Positions 53,594-61,910 of a DNA stretch of 64,000 nucleotides are shown here, in pieces. Where the stretch lies: assembly GCF_000172555.1 (NCBI RefSeq), contig NZ_ABOX02000026.1, positions 1 to 64,000 of the forward strand, written 5' to 3'. The translations under genes and the position numbers were made by a program. Origin of the DNA: Pedosphaera parvula Ellin514. Its GTDB lineage: Bacteria; Verrucomicrobiota; Verrucomicrobiia; Limisphaerales; Pedosphaeraceae. Within the stretch, counting starts at the first letter, position 1. Every line of letters starts with the position of its first letter. The notes below the pieces were generated by a model, which was given only the letters and a program-made list of their open reading frames with translations, was not told the origin of the DNA and made no database searches.

Positions 53594-54508
53594 AGTGAAT
53601 CTATCCTGCAATGGACTGAATGAGCCGGCCGGGTAATCGCCGAAGCTTTCACCGGCGAGATAAGCCAACCTACTCCTGGCGAAAAGCAAATGGCCTTGAA
53701 ATGCCAGGCACCGTGGCAACGGACGTTTGCTCCTGGAATGAAATGGTTTTGATTACCTTGATCACCAATCACCCCGCTTTGTAGTGCGATAATTGCAACG
53801 AGTCCTTCGACTGGGCATCGTTGTCTTAATTGCGGACAACATGGGGAGGAAAGTTCCCTGATAGTGGAGCGGCGGAAGTCCAGCAGAGCGCACTCTCGGC
53901 ATGGTGTTTTAGGTTGGCAGATTTAGTTTGCCAGACTTATACCGAATGCCAAAAGAAATTTCCGAATGGCAGGAGGGATTTTGGTTTGAGGCAAGGCGGA
54001 GACCGCAGGCGCTATCCTTTGATAGCGACAAGGGCGACAACGCCGCCTCAAATCAAAAGCACCCTGCAGCCAACGACTAATGAATTTTCTTGTCCCCAAA
54101 GCCATGACTTTTCAGTCTCCATTTTCCTCAAATTTATTTCCTTCGTTCATTCTGTTTCTTTTCCCCATTTCGGAAATTAATTTTGGCATTCGGTATAGAT
54201 CATGGTTTGCAAACTGGGTGTTCAAAAATCTGTGTGGGTTAAGCAACTTCTGAGTAAACCATTGTACAGCAGAACTGATAAGGGATGTCAGTTGGGCCAT
54301 GACTAATGAATCCAGTTGATCTCTGGCTGGAATTCTGTAGTTTTCGCCCAGAGCGTATATTCAATCCAGACTGCCCGTCGAGGGGCGTTGATGGTTTCGG
54401 AGGACGAACCTCCCAAAAGTAATTGCATCCCCCCTGCATTCATGCAGCGCACTTGTAAAAAATCACGCTCACGTTCGGAATAAAGCGGTCTGTTTAAATT
54501 TGTAACAA
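53594..54508. other. Long intergenic region containing family A copy 1
   Basis: About 915 bases. The only structured part is the family A element (53938-54197). Frames here are short and lack homology-like text. The flanks (53594-53937 and 54198-54508) show nothing I can name. They may hold the promoter of the GH16 gene (54509), but no convincing -35/-10 pair was found. Confidence 0.4.
53938..54197. mobile_element. MITE-like element, family A, copy 1 (260 bp)
   Basis: Terminal inverted repeats start TATACCGAATGCCAAAA on the left and, on the other strand, TATACCGAATGCCAAAATT on the right; they stay alike for about 31 bases (ATTTCCGAA...TGG). A nested inverted repeat (TTTTGGTTTGAGGC against GCCTCAAATCAAAA) makes an inner hairpin, with a smaller one (CGCTATC/GATAGCG) at the centre. 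It has no coding capacity. The TATA ends could reflect a TA target. A second copy at 60597-60817 and a half copy at 38501-38564 share the sequence. Confidence 0.82.
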
Positions 54509-57500
54509 ATGACTTCTCTGTTTGGTGACTTATTTCGGAAGGCGCGGCAACGCGCAATTTTCATCATTCGCCTCGGCGCCATTGTGACAATACTTCAGGC
54601 CGTGAGCTTCAACCCAGCCGCCGCGTCGCCCCCACCCGGCTATTACCTGGCATGGGGTGATGAATTCAACGGAACGTCACTGGACACGAGCAAATGGACC
54701 TATTGGTTGCCCGGAAAGTGGAACGATGCCGTGAATGTCACCAATGCGGTGACCGTTAACGGGAGCAACCTGGTCATCACGACGTATAGTGCCCAGGGAA
54801 CCAATTATTCAGCCATGCTCGCCTCACAGTTTCACTTTCATCCGCGCTACGGTTACTACGAGTCGAGCATCCAGTGGGGCAACTCAAACGGAAATTGGTC
54901 GGCCTTTTGGCTGAGGTCACCGACGATGGGCACTTACCTGGATGACGCTTATGTGTCCGGCGGGGAAATGGACGTCTGCGAACATCGCTACGTGGGCATC
55001 TACGGCACCAACATCAGCAAAATTGTTTCCGACAACATTCACTGGAACGGCTACGGTGCGGCTGAGCAAGACTCAGGCAGCCCCAACGTGGGCAATGTCG
55101 CCACAGGCTTCCACACCTACGGACTTCTCTGGAACGGCGGCACCTACTCCTTTTCCATCGACGGCGGAGAAGTATGGAACGCCAACGGCACCGGCACACC
55201 AGTCTTCGGCAGCGATGCCTACGTAATATTAAGCAGCGAAGTGAATGACACTTCGACGACCTGGGCAGGCTACATTCCTGCCAGCGGTTATGGCAGCCAA
55301 GCAACCAGCACCGTCAAAATGACTGTCGATTACTTCCGATACTACGCGCCAACCAATGTCCTCTTCTGGACGGGCACCAACTCAACTGCATGGAACAACT
55401 CCGCGAACTGGGTTGCCAATCTAACGCCTGGCGCGGCAAGCGATCTCACCTTCTCTTATCTGAGCGCCAATCTGAACAGCGTTTTGGGAGCCAACATGAC
55501 TGTCGATGGATTGGTTTTCCTCGAAACTGCCAACAGCGCTTCCATTGGCGGCGCAAATACGCTCACACTCGGTTCGGGCGGCATTGACATGGTGGCGGCG
55601 AATCAGAACGTCGCGCTGAACGCACCCATCACCGTGGGCAGCAATCAAAGGTGGACGGTTGGCCGCAATAATCCCGGCAATCGTTTGACCGTCAACGGGA
55701 ACATTGGCGGCACGGCATCTCTGACCAAAGCTGGCTACGGCACCTTGGTTTTGAACGGAACGAACAGCTTTTCTGGCGCGTTGAACGTGGATACTGGAGG
55801 CTCAGCCACGAACGACGGCAAATTAATCATCACCAGTTCCGCCGCCATCGCCAACGTTGCTTCGCCAATTTTTATTCGCAACACTGGCACGGCAGTTTCC
55901 ACACTAGAGCTTTCGAACAGTGTTGTCGTTTCGCAGAACGTCAGCCTGGCTGGCCGTAATACAAATGCGGCCGCCATCGAAGCACTTTCGGGTTCCAACT
56001 CTCTGAATGGCGGGATTACCCTAACCGGGGGAGGCTCGAACTACGTGCTCCAGTCTGACTCTGGTCTGCTTCAGGTAAGCGGCTCGATCTCAGCCGGCAG
56101 CACCGCCACTGGCCCCTGTATTCTGACGTTCCAGGGGAGCGGAGATTTTTCCATTCCAGCCACAATCCAAAACGGCAGCTCCTCGGCACTCAGCGTCGTG
56201 AAAACCAATTCCGGCACACTGATACTTTCGGGGCTGACTACCTACACCGGCGGCACCACCAACTGGGGCGGCACCTTGTTCGTCAATGGTTCGCTCGCCG
56301 GTCAATTGGTGATCATGGGTGGTGTCCTGGTTGGCGTCGGGACAGTGGCTGGCGACACCACGCTTCAAGGCGGTGAGATTTCTCCGGGCAGCGCTGTCAC
56401 CAATTCCATCGGCAAACTTTCCTTTGGTGGCAACCTGACTCTGGGACCGGGCGCTGTGACTGCCATGGAAGTAAGCGCGACTGCGCAAACCAACGATCAA
56501 TTGAACGTGGCAGGCACCTTGAACCTTGGAGGAACTTTGTATGTGATAAATCTGGGAGGCACGTTCGCGCCCGGCCAGAGCTTTAAACTCTTCAACAGCG
56601 GTAATTGTGTCGGAACATTTTCCGCGCTGGTTCTCCCGTGGCTCAGTGCCGGGATGGCATGGAATACGAACGACCTGACGAATGGCATCTTGTCCATCGC
56701 ACCTGCTCCACGGCCATTAGGACCGACGACGGCCTACGCAGCAGCCATCCGCGCCTATCAGCCCGCCGGATACTGGCCATTGCAGGAGACCAACGCTCCC
56801 GCCTCCGCGGCCACGGAAACCAACCTCGGTTCGCTCGGCTCCGTGGGCAATGCCTATTACGTCGATACCAATCCAACCGACGTCACGCTGGGCGTCCCGG
56901 GCGGTCTGGCGGCGGATACCGACACCGCAGTGGCGTTCAATTCGGCAGCCCAGACTTTCGCGTTTGTACCGCGCGCCAGTCCGACTTTGACCCTTATGCC
57001 GCCCTTCACAATTGAAACCTGGTTCAAGCCGCAGACGGCGGTTTATGGCGTCATCCTGGGCGAAGGCGGCGGTGCCAGCCTGAATGGTGGCCCAACCTAT
57101 GGCGGCTTCCAATTTGGCTGGGCGGGTGGCAACAAGACGCGGTTTGAATCGCAGCTGTATCATTATGGCATCAATGCCAGCAGCCTGTTTGATACTCCTA
57201 CGGGTTATTCTGTGAATACCTGGTGCCACTACGTCTTTACTTACGACACCTCCTCCACTGCCACTATGTACGTCAACGGGCAGGCGATGGCCAGTGCCAC
57301 CCTCTCATACGTTGCCGATAATTGGTCCCCGCTTACCATCGGCAATGGCAAATGGAACGGCCTCGGTGCCCAGCGCGCGGTCAATGGAACGATTGACGAG
57401 GTGGCCGTGTACACGAACCTCCTCTCACCGTCAGACATTTCAGCGCACTACTCCGCCGGCACCAATAATGCCCCAGCGACTGCCTACAAGCAGTTGGTCC

Positions 57501-58366
57501 TGAACAATCATCCGTTGCTCTATTTCCGGATGAATAATCCGGGTTCCAGCATACCCGGCCCGGCGCCAACTCCGGTCGCGGTCAACTTCGGCTCTGCGCC
57601 GGTGGATGGAGCCTATCTTCCGGGAACTGTTCCGGCTGGCGTCTCGGGCCCCTCTGCCACAGGCATGGGAACCAATCCCGCGGCTTGCATGCTCAACGGC
57701 ATCTTCTCCTGCATTGACGCCGGCTACGACACTGCCTTCAATCCGACAAACACCCAGCCGTTTACGGCCCTGTTGTGGTTCAAAGGCTATCCTGCCGATA
57801 GTTCCGTGCAGACCCTTATGGGCCATGGTGCCACCTCGTGGGCGATCAGTCTGGACGGTTCCACCGGAGACTTGATCTGGAATTCGGGCGCCGGCTTTGC
57901 CACCTCACCCAATGTATACAACGACGGCTCCTGGCATCAGGTGGCAGGCGTTTATGACGGTGCAACTAATTATTTGTATGTTGATGGCGTTCTGAGAGGG
58001 GCAAACGCGGCGACCGGCACCATCGCCGGGAACACGAACAATGTGTATCTGGGCGGCGACCCCGACAATACGAGGGTAGGAGTCAACGAGCGTTACTTTG
58101 CCGGGGCCATCACGCAAGCCGCCTTCTTCACGAACGCGCTGAGCCCGGTGCAGATTCAGGCAACTTACCAGGCCGCCCTCACTCCCCCGCCGCTGTCATT
58201 GGGCATCCGGAATGTGAACGGCAACCAGGTGGAATTGAATTGGAATTACGGCACCCTGCAAGCCGCCAGCAATGTCAACGGCCCATACACTGATCTTCCG
58301 GGAGCGAGCCAGCCTTACACCATTCCAACCACCAGCTCGCAATTATTTTACCGTGTCCGGCGTTGA
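54509..58366 (+). CDS. Secreted GH16 beta-glucanase-like protein with repeats and LamG domains
   Basis: 1285 residues. After a signal region (~1-40, ending NPAAAS) comes a GH16 domain (~41-280): YYLAWGDEFNGTSLDTSKW, GYYESSIQWGNSNGNWSAFW, and the catalytic motif GEMDVCEHRYVG (E-x-D-x-x-E intact). Autotransporter-type repeats follow (ASLTKAGYGTLVLNGTNS, LIITSSAAIANVAS, TNSGTLILSGLTTYTGGTT), then two LamG-like domains (~755-990 and ~1000-1210) and the C-terminal module ending SQLFYRVRR. It would cleave a beta-1,3- or mixed-link glucan or galactan outside the cell. No autotransporter barrel is present. Confidence 0.9.
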   Translation: MTSLFGDLFRKARQRAIFIIRLGAIVTILQAVSFNPAAASPPPGYYLAWGDEFNGTSLDTSKWTYWLPGKWNDAVNVTNAVTVNGSNLVITTYSAQGTNYSAMLASQFHFHPRYGYYESSIQWGNSNGNWSAFWLRSPTMGTYLDDAYVSGGEMDVCEHRYVGIYGTNISKIVSDNIHWNGYGAAEQDSGSPNVGNVATGFHTYGLLWNGGTYSFSIDGGEVWNANGTGTPVFGSDAYVILSSEVNDTSTTWAGYIPASGYGSQATSTVKMTVDYFRYYAPTNVLFWTGTNSTAWNNSANWVANLTPGAASDLTFSYLSANLNSVLGANMTVDGLVFLETANSASIGGANTLTLGSGGIDMVAANQNVALNAPITVGSNQRWTVGRNNPGNRLTVNGNIGGTASLTKAGYGTLVLNGTNSFSGALNVDTGGSATNDGKLIITSSAAIANVASPIFIRNTGTAVSTLELSNSVVVSQNVSLAGRNTNAAAIEALSGSNSLNGGITLTGGGSNYVLQSDSGLLQVSGSISAGSTATGPCILTFQGSGDFSIPATIQNGSSSALSVVKTNSGTLILSGLTTYTGGTTNWGGTLFVNGSLAGQLVIMGGVLVGVGTVAGDTTLQGGEISPGSAVTNSIGKLSFGGNLTLGPGAVTAMEVSATAQTNDQLNVAGTLNLGGTLYVINLGGTFAPGQSFKLFNSGNCVGTFSALVLPWLSAGMAWNTNDLTNGILSIAPAPRPLGPTTAYAAAIRAYQPAGYWPLQETNAPASAATETNLGSLGSVGNAYYVDTNPTDVTLGVPGGLAADTDTAVAFNSAAQTFAFVPRASPTLTLMPPFTIETWFKPQTAVYGVILGEGGGASLNGGPTYGGFQFGWAGGNKTRFESQLYHYGINASSLFDTPTGYSVNTWCHYVFTYDTSSTATMYVNGQAMASATLSYVADNWSPLTIGNGKWNGLGAQRAVNGTIDEVAVYTNLLSPSDISAHYSAGTNNAPATAYKQLVLNNHPLLYFRMNNPGSSIPGPAPTPVAVNFGSAPVDGAYLPGTVPAGVSGPSATGMGTNPAACMLNGIFSCIDAGYDTAFNPTNTQPFTALLWFKGYPADSSVQTLMGHGATSWAISLDGSTGDLIWNSGAGFATSPNVYNDGSWHQVAGVYDGATNYLYVDGVLRGANAATGTIAGNTNNVYLGGDPDNTRVGVNERYFAGAITQAAFFTNALSPVQIQATYQAALTPPPLSLGIRNVNGNQVELNWNYGTLQAASNVNGPYTDLPGASQPYTIPTTSSQLFYRVRR

Positions 58367-58401
58367 GCTTGGTCGAGGCAAATTCATAGTCACCAACAAC
58401 T

Positions 58402-58463
58402 GGGTCAGGTCAAATTGTTGACACTCGTTTGAAGCGGGAGTGTAGATAAGTTGATCTGACCCG
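58402..58463. repeat. REP-like 62-bp imperfect palindrome
   Basis: GGGTCAGGTCAAATTG at 58402 pairs with the reverse complement GGGTCAGATCAACTTA at 58463. The 25-base arms match at about 20 positions and end in ACACTC, around a 12-base loop. The GGGTCAG tip is typical of REP elements mobilised by RAYT (Y1) transposases. It lies between the GH16 gene and the beta-helix gene. Confidence 0.6.
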
Positions 58464-58595
58464 TTTATTATCGGCGCAACACGGCCTACTACCAACGGAG
58501 TATGTCGTCATGATATTTCCGCCGGATTCCCCCGACACTGCGACCACGTTGGTTCCAAAGTGCTATTGTGGCATTTCCAAGGTGCGTATTACAAC

Positions 58596-58620
58596 TGAGG
58601 CGCTATAAAACAACGCCTCA
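58596..58620 (+). other. Hairpin in the leader of the beta-helix gene
   Basis: A perfect 7-bp stem, TGAGGCG/CGCCTCA, with an 11-base loop lies 35 bases upstream of the ATG at 58656. It could affect translation of the next gene, but there is no family match. Confidence 0.35.
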
Positions 58621-58655
58621 CGGCGAAAGCAGAAAAATTAAGCGGCCAAACGATT

Positions 58656-59678
58656 ATGCAAAGAATTTCGAACCTTTTAACTGTGGCTGCCGCTTTTGGC
58701 TGCCTGAACTTCATTACCATCACCGCTCATGCGCAAGGCAGCCTCACGCCGCCGCCCGGTGTTCCCGCACCGGTGATGAAGTCGCTGGATCAAATCGAAG
58801 CGCGCACGCCTCTGATTTCAGGAGCCCCGGGTGTCAGTTATGCCAACGGCCTCTACACCATCACCCAGCCGGGCGGCTATTACCTGACCGGAAACCTGAC
58901 CATGACCAATAAAACTGGCGCAAGTTTCATAACCTTTCTTACGAATAATGTGACCCTGGATCTCAACGGCTTTACGTTGTTCGGCACTGCCGGCAACATG
59001 GGCACTGCAATTGATGGCTCTGGGTTTGGATACCGGATCTTCAACGGTCACATCGTTGGCGGCACAACCCAAACCAACGGTGTATTTACCAAGGCAGGCT
59101 TCTACAAGGGAATCGAGACCTTTAGCGGCAATGTTAATTTCGGCACAGACACAATCATTTCCGATATTACCGTGCGTGGTGTTAGAGATCGCGGAATTCA
59201 AGGTTCCTTAAACAGCGTTGTCGAGCGTTGCCTCGTGGACACAGCGGGTGCTGAAGGAATGATAGTCGGATCCGTCCGCGACAGCCGTGCCATCAATACC
59301 AGCGCTGATGCCATCGAGGCTGCGGCAGTCATGAACAGCGTGGGTAAATGCGTCGGGACGGGTAATGGAATCTCCAGTTATTTGGCTGAACCTTGCAATG
59401 TTCAGAATTCAACCGGCGAGGCGGTTAGCGGGGCTGGGATTTTTGCAAATAATGCCATCAATTGCCGGGGCAAGAGTGTGTCTTACATTGGGTTGACTGC
59501 CAACACCGCCTTGAACTGTTCTGGTGAAAGCACAAGTGGAACCGGCCTTTCAGCATACGTTGCTAATTCCTGTACAGGCAACCGCACTGGCGGCACTGCG
59601 ATTCAGGCTAACATTGGTATCGCCTGCATCTCGCTCGGCGGAACGTTCAGTATCACTTCCAAGTACAACATGCCTTGA
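58656..59678 (+). CDS. Secreted right-handed beta-helix protein
   Basis: A 340-residue protein with signal peptide (MQRISNLLTVAAAFGCLNF, cleavage after AHAQ). Its N-terminus SLTPPPGVPAPVMKSLDQIEAR is a recurrent lead-in of verrucomicrobial beta-helix proteins. Beta-helix-like segments follow (TLDLNGFTLFGTAGN, IISDITVRGVRDRGIQG, VVERCLVDTAGAEG) and short C-terminal repeats rich in NC-x-G and ANTALNCSGES, AYVANSCTGN, AIQANIGIAC. Cysteines recur in these repeats. It may bind or act on polysaccharide, but the pectate-lyase catalytic residues are not identifiable. The next gene is 34 bases downstream. Confidence 0.78.
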   Translation: MQRISNLLTVAAAFGCLNFITITAHAQGSLTPPPGVPAPVMKSLDQIEARTPLISGAPGVSYANGLYTITQPGGYYLTGNLTMTNKTGASFITFLTNNVTLDLNGFTLFGTAGNMGTAIDGSGFGYRIFNGHIVGGTTQTNGVFTKAGFYKGIETFSGNVNFGTDTIISDITVRGVRDRGIQGSLNSVVERCLVDTAGAEGMIVGSVRDSRAINTSADAIEAAAVMNSVGKCVGTGNGISSYLAEPCNVQNSTGEAVSGAGIFANNAINCRGKSVSYIGLTANTALNCSGESTSGTGLSAYVANSCTGNRTGGTAIQANIGIACISLGGTFSITSKYNMP

Positions 59679-59712
59679 TGGAGCGGTGTATTCACAATAA
59701 ACCACAAGGGGC

Positions 59713-60582
59713 ATGAAAACGTTTACCGCTCTTCTCACATTGGCCCTGGCCGCTTCGGCCAACGCCCAATCAACCGTCGCTGAAGACGAAAGCTATGCTT
59801 GGGGCACCAACCTTGGCTGGATCAACTTCCGCGCCGATCGTCCCAACCTCGGTGATGGCGTCCGCGTGGCGGATACATGCCTCGGCGGCTACGTCTGGTC
59901 CCCCAACATCGGATGGATCAATTTTGGTGATGGCACGCCAGCCAACAACCTGCGCTATGCCAACACCGATTCCAGCGATTACGGAGTAAATCAGGATGGT
60001 GCCGGGAATCTTTCGGGCCTGGCCTGGTCGCCAAACATCGGCTGGATCAACTTTGGCTGGGCCAACACCGCCAATCCAAACCGTCCACGCTTTGACCTCT
60101 ACAGCGGCGAATTCTCCGGTTATGCCTGGAGCGCCAATTGTGGCTGGATCAACCTTGGCTCCGGCCTGCTTCGCACGGAAAGCATCGCCATCACGGATAG
60201 TGACGGCGACGGAATCTCCGACTCCTGGGAGTTGGAAAAAGCCGGCAACCTGACGACGCTTACCGCCGAAGGCGATGCCGATGGTGATGGTCTGAAAGAC
60301 AAGGCCGAGTACATCATGGACTCAAATCCACTTGTTCCCAACGAGGGACTTCGCATCCTGTCTGTGGCGCACAATGTCGCAACGCATCTTTCGTTGGTGG
60401 AATGGACCAGTCGTCCCACCCGCACTTATGCCCTTCATCAGAACACAGATCTGGCTGCAAACTTTTGGAACGACCTGGGCACACGGCCCGGTTCATCGGC
60501 GGCATCGACTACAGCACAAGTTTTCTCGTATCAACCGTCTGCGTTCTACCGAATCGAAGCAAAATTGCCACTGACTCCTTGA
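59713..60582 (+). CDS. Secreted GWINF-repeat protein with calcium-type repeats
   Basis: A 289-residue protein with a clean signal peptide (MKTFTALLTLALAASANAQ). Four repeats carry the core W-x-x-N-x-GWINF/L (TNLGWINFRADR, SPNIGWINFGDG, SPNIGWINFGWA, SANCGWINLGS), each spaced by ~30-45 residues. Two thrombospondin-3-like Ca-binding loops follow (DSDGDGISDSWELEK, DADGDGLKDKAEYIMDSNP). The last ~75 residues form the shared module ending PSAFYRIEAKLPLTP. The repeat resembles carbohydrate- or surface-binding modules. The ligand is unknown. The start is 34 bases after the beta-helix gene. Confidence 0.78.
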   Translation: MKTFTALLTLALAASANAQSTVAEDESYAWGTNLGWINFRADRPNLGDGVRVADTCLGGYVWSPNIGWINFGDGTPANNLRYANTDSSDYGVNQDGAGNLSGLAWSPNIGWINFGWANTANPNRPRFDLYSGEFSGYAWSANCGWINLGSGLLRTESIAITDSDGDGISDSWELEKAGNLTTLTAEGDADGDGLKDKAEYIMDSNPLVPNEGLRILSVAHNVATHLSLVEWTSRPTRTYALHQNTDLAANFWNDLGTRPGSSAASTTAQVFSYQPSAFYRIEAKLPLTP

Positions 60583-60596
60583 AGCAACATCAGTTC

Positions 60597-60817
60597 TATA
60601 CCGAAGCCGAAAGAAATTTCCGGATGGCAGGAGAGATTTTGGTTTGAGGCAAGGCCGACAACGCCGCCTCAAATCAAAAGCACCCTGGACACCTGACTAA
60701 CGAGTTTCCTCTTCCTTAAGGTCATGGCTTTTTCAGTCTCCACTTTCATCCGGCTTATTGCCTCCTTTCATTCCGGTTCTTTTCCCCATTCCAGAAATTA
60801 ATTTTGGCATTCGGTAT
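60597..60817. mobile_element. MITE-like element, family A, copy 2 (221 bp)
   Basis: Left end TATACCGAAGCCGAAAGAAA, right end read on the other strand ATACCGAATGCCAAAATTAA. The internal text matches copy 1 (GATTTTGGTTTGAGGCAAGG, CAAATCAAAAGCACCCTG, CAGTCTCCA). About 37 bases of the inner hairpin present in copy 1 are missing here. The left tip differs by two bases from copy 1, so this copy is more decayed. It lies between the GWINF gene and the esterase gene. Confidence 0.8.
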
Positions 60818-60867
60818 TATTCACGATTGCTTCGATAGTGCGTCATGTACAAGCTCTGGAGATTGTG

Positions 60868-61824
60868 ATGAAGCCTTGGATTTTTACTCTCTGTGTTGCG
60901 TTTGTATTTGCGTTTGGCGATCTGCGCGCGCAGACGAATGTTTGGCAGCCATCACCGGGACATACGCAGGTGTCGATATGGCCGGGGGCGGTGCCGGATG
61001 CGCAGCCGGTTCCAGGGCCGGAGATGGCTACGACCGTAACGAACAAATTGATTGCCGGTAAGCCGTGGCTTCGAGTGGACAACGTCTCGCAGCCTACGAT
61101 GACGGTCTATTCGCCGAAGGGAACGAATACGGGCGTTGCGGTAGTCGTGTTTCCTGGGGGAGGCTACAATTGTCTGGCCATCGATCTTGAAGGCACGGAG
61201 ATCTGCGAATGGCTGGCATCCAAGGGGATCACGGGTGTGCTGTTGAAATATCGCGTGCCAGGTTCGGGACCGCATTGGGATCCGCAACGTAAGCGCCGCG
61301 TCGTTCCGAAGGTGCTGACGGCGTTGGAAGATGCGCAGCGGACGTTGGGGTTGGTACGTTTTCACGCCGCTGAATGGCATATTGATCCGCACAAGATTGG
61401 GGTGCTCGGGTTTTCGGCAGGCGGACATTTGGTGGCAGCCATCAGCACGCGTTTTGACAAGCGTTTGTACCGGGCTGTAGATGCGGCTGACAAGAAAAGC
61501 TGCCGCCCTGATTTTGCGGTGCCGGTTTACCCAGGACATATGCTGGAGGACACCTCTACAGAGTTTGAGTTGAATCCGACCATTCCTGTTACCGGCAATA
61601 CGCCGCCTACCTTTTTGCTACAGGCGGAGGATGACCCGGTGGACGAGGTGAGGAACTCGCTGGTTTACTACACTGCGTTGAAGAACGCTGGGGTTCCCGT
61701 GGAAATGCATTTATATGCGCAGGGCGGACATGCATATGGGCTGCGACGCACGAAGTTTCCGATTACGGGCTGGCCTCAGTTGGTGGAGACATGGCTGGGA
61801 ACAATCGGGATGACTCCGCAGTAA
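60868..61824 (+). CDS. Secreted alpha/beta-hydrolase (acetyl-xylan-esterase-like)
   Basis: 318 residues from the ATG at 60868 (signal peptide MKPWIFTLCVAFVFAFGDLRAQ). The oxyanion strand is VVVFPGGGYNCLAIDLEGTEI, the nucleophile elbow IGVLGFSAGGHLVAA (G-x-S-x-G), the acid sits in QAEDDPVDEVRNSL and the base in YAQGGHAYGLRRTKF. This matches the BD-FAE/acetyl-esterase group acting on sugar esters. The N-terminal SIWPGAVPDAQPVP is also typical of this group. It is likely periplasmic or secreted and removes acyl groups from polysaccharides. It follows the family A element. Confidence 0.85.
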   Translation: MKPWIFTLCVAFVFAFGDLRAQTNVWQPSPGHTQVSIWPGAVPDAQPVPGPEMATTVTNKLIAGKPWLRVDNVSQPTMTVYSPKGTNTGVAVVVFPGGGYNCLAIDLEGTEICEWLASKGITGVLLKYRVPGSGPHWDPQRKRRVVPKVLTALEDAQRTLGLVRFHAAEWHIDPHKIGVLGFSAGGHLVAAISTRFDKRLYRAVDAADKKSCRPDFAVPVYPGHMLEDTSTEFELNPTIPVTGNTPPTFLLQAEDDPVDEVRNSLVYYTALKNAGVPVEMHLYAQGGHAYGLRRTKFPITGWPQLVETWLGTIGMTPQ

Positions 61825-61870
61825 GACACAAGTTTTGGCGAGTAGTGTCGAATGACGGTTGGAAGCGACA

Positions 61871-61899
61871 GCCTACTGACAGTTTCACTGTCAGTAGGC
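61871..61899. terminator. Hairpin between convergent genes
   Basis: A perfect 12-bp stem, GCCTACTGACAG/CTGTCAGTAGGC, with a 5-base loop (TTTCA). It lies between the stop of the esterase (61824) and the stop of the methyltransferase (61911). No strong T-run follows on either side, so it is a possible bidirectional terminator or transcript-stabilising structure. Confidence 0.5.
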
Positions 61900-61910
61900 C
61901 ATTCCGACTC

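Noticed and set aside
38707-58366. Calling the repeat-rich proteins true autotransporters
   Set aside because: They carry autotransporter-associated repeats but no C-terminal translocator barrel; they end in the short shared module instead.
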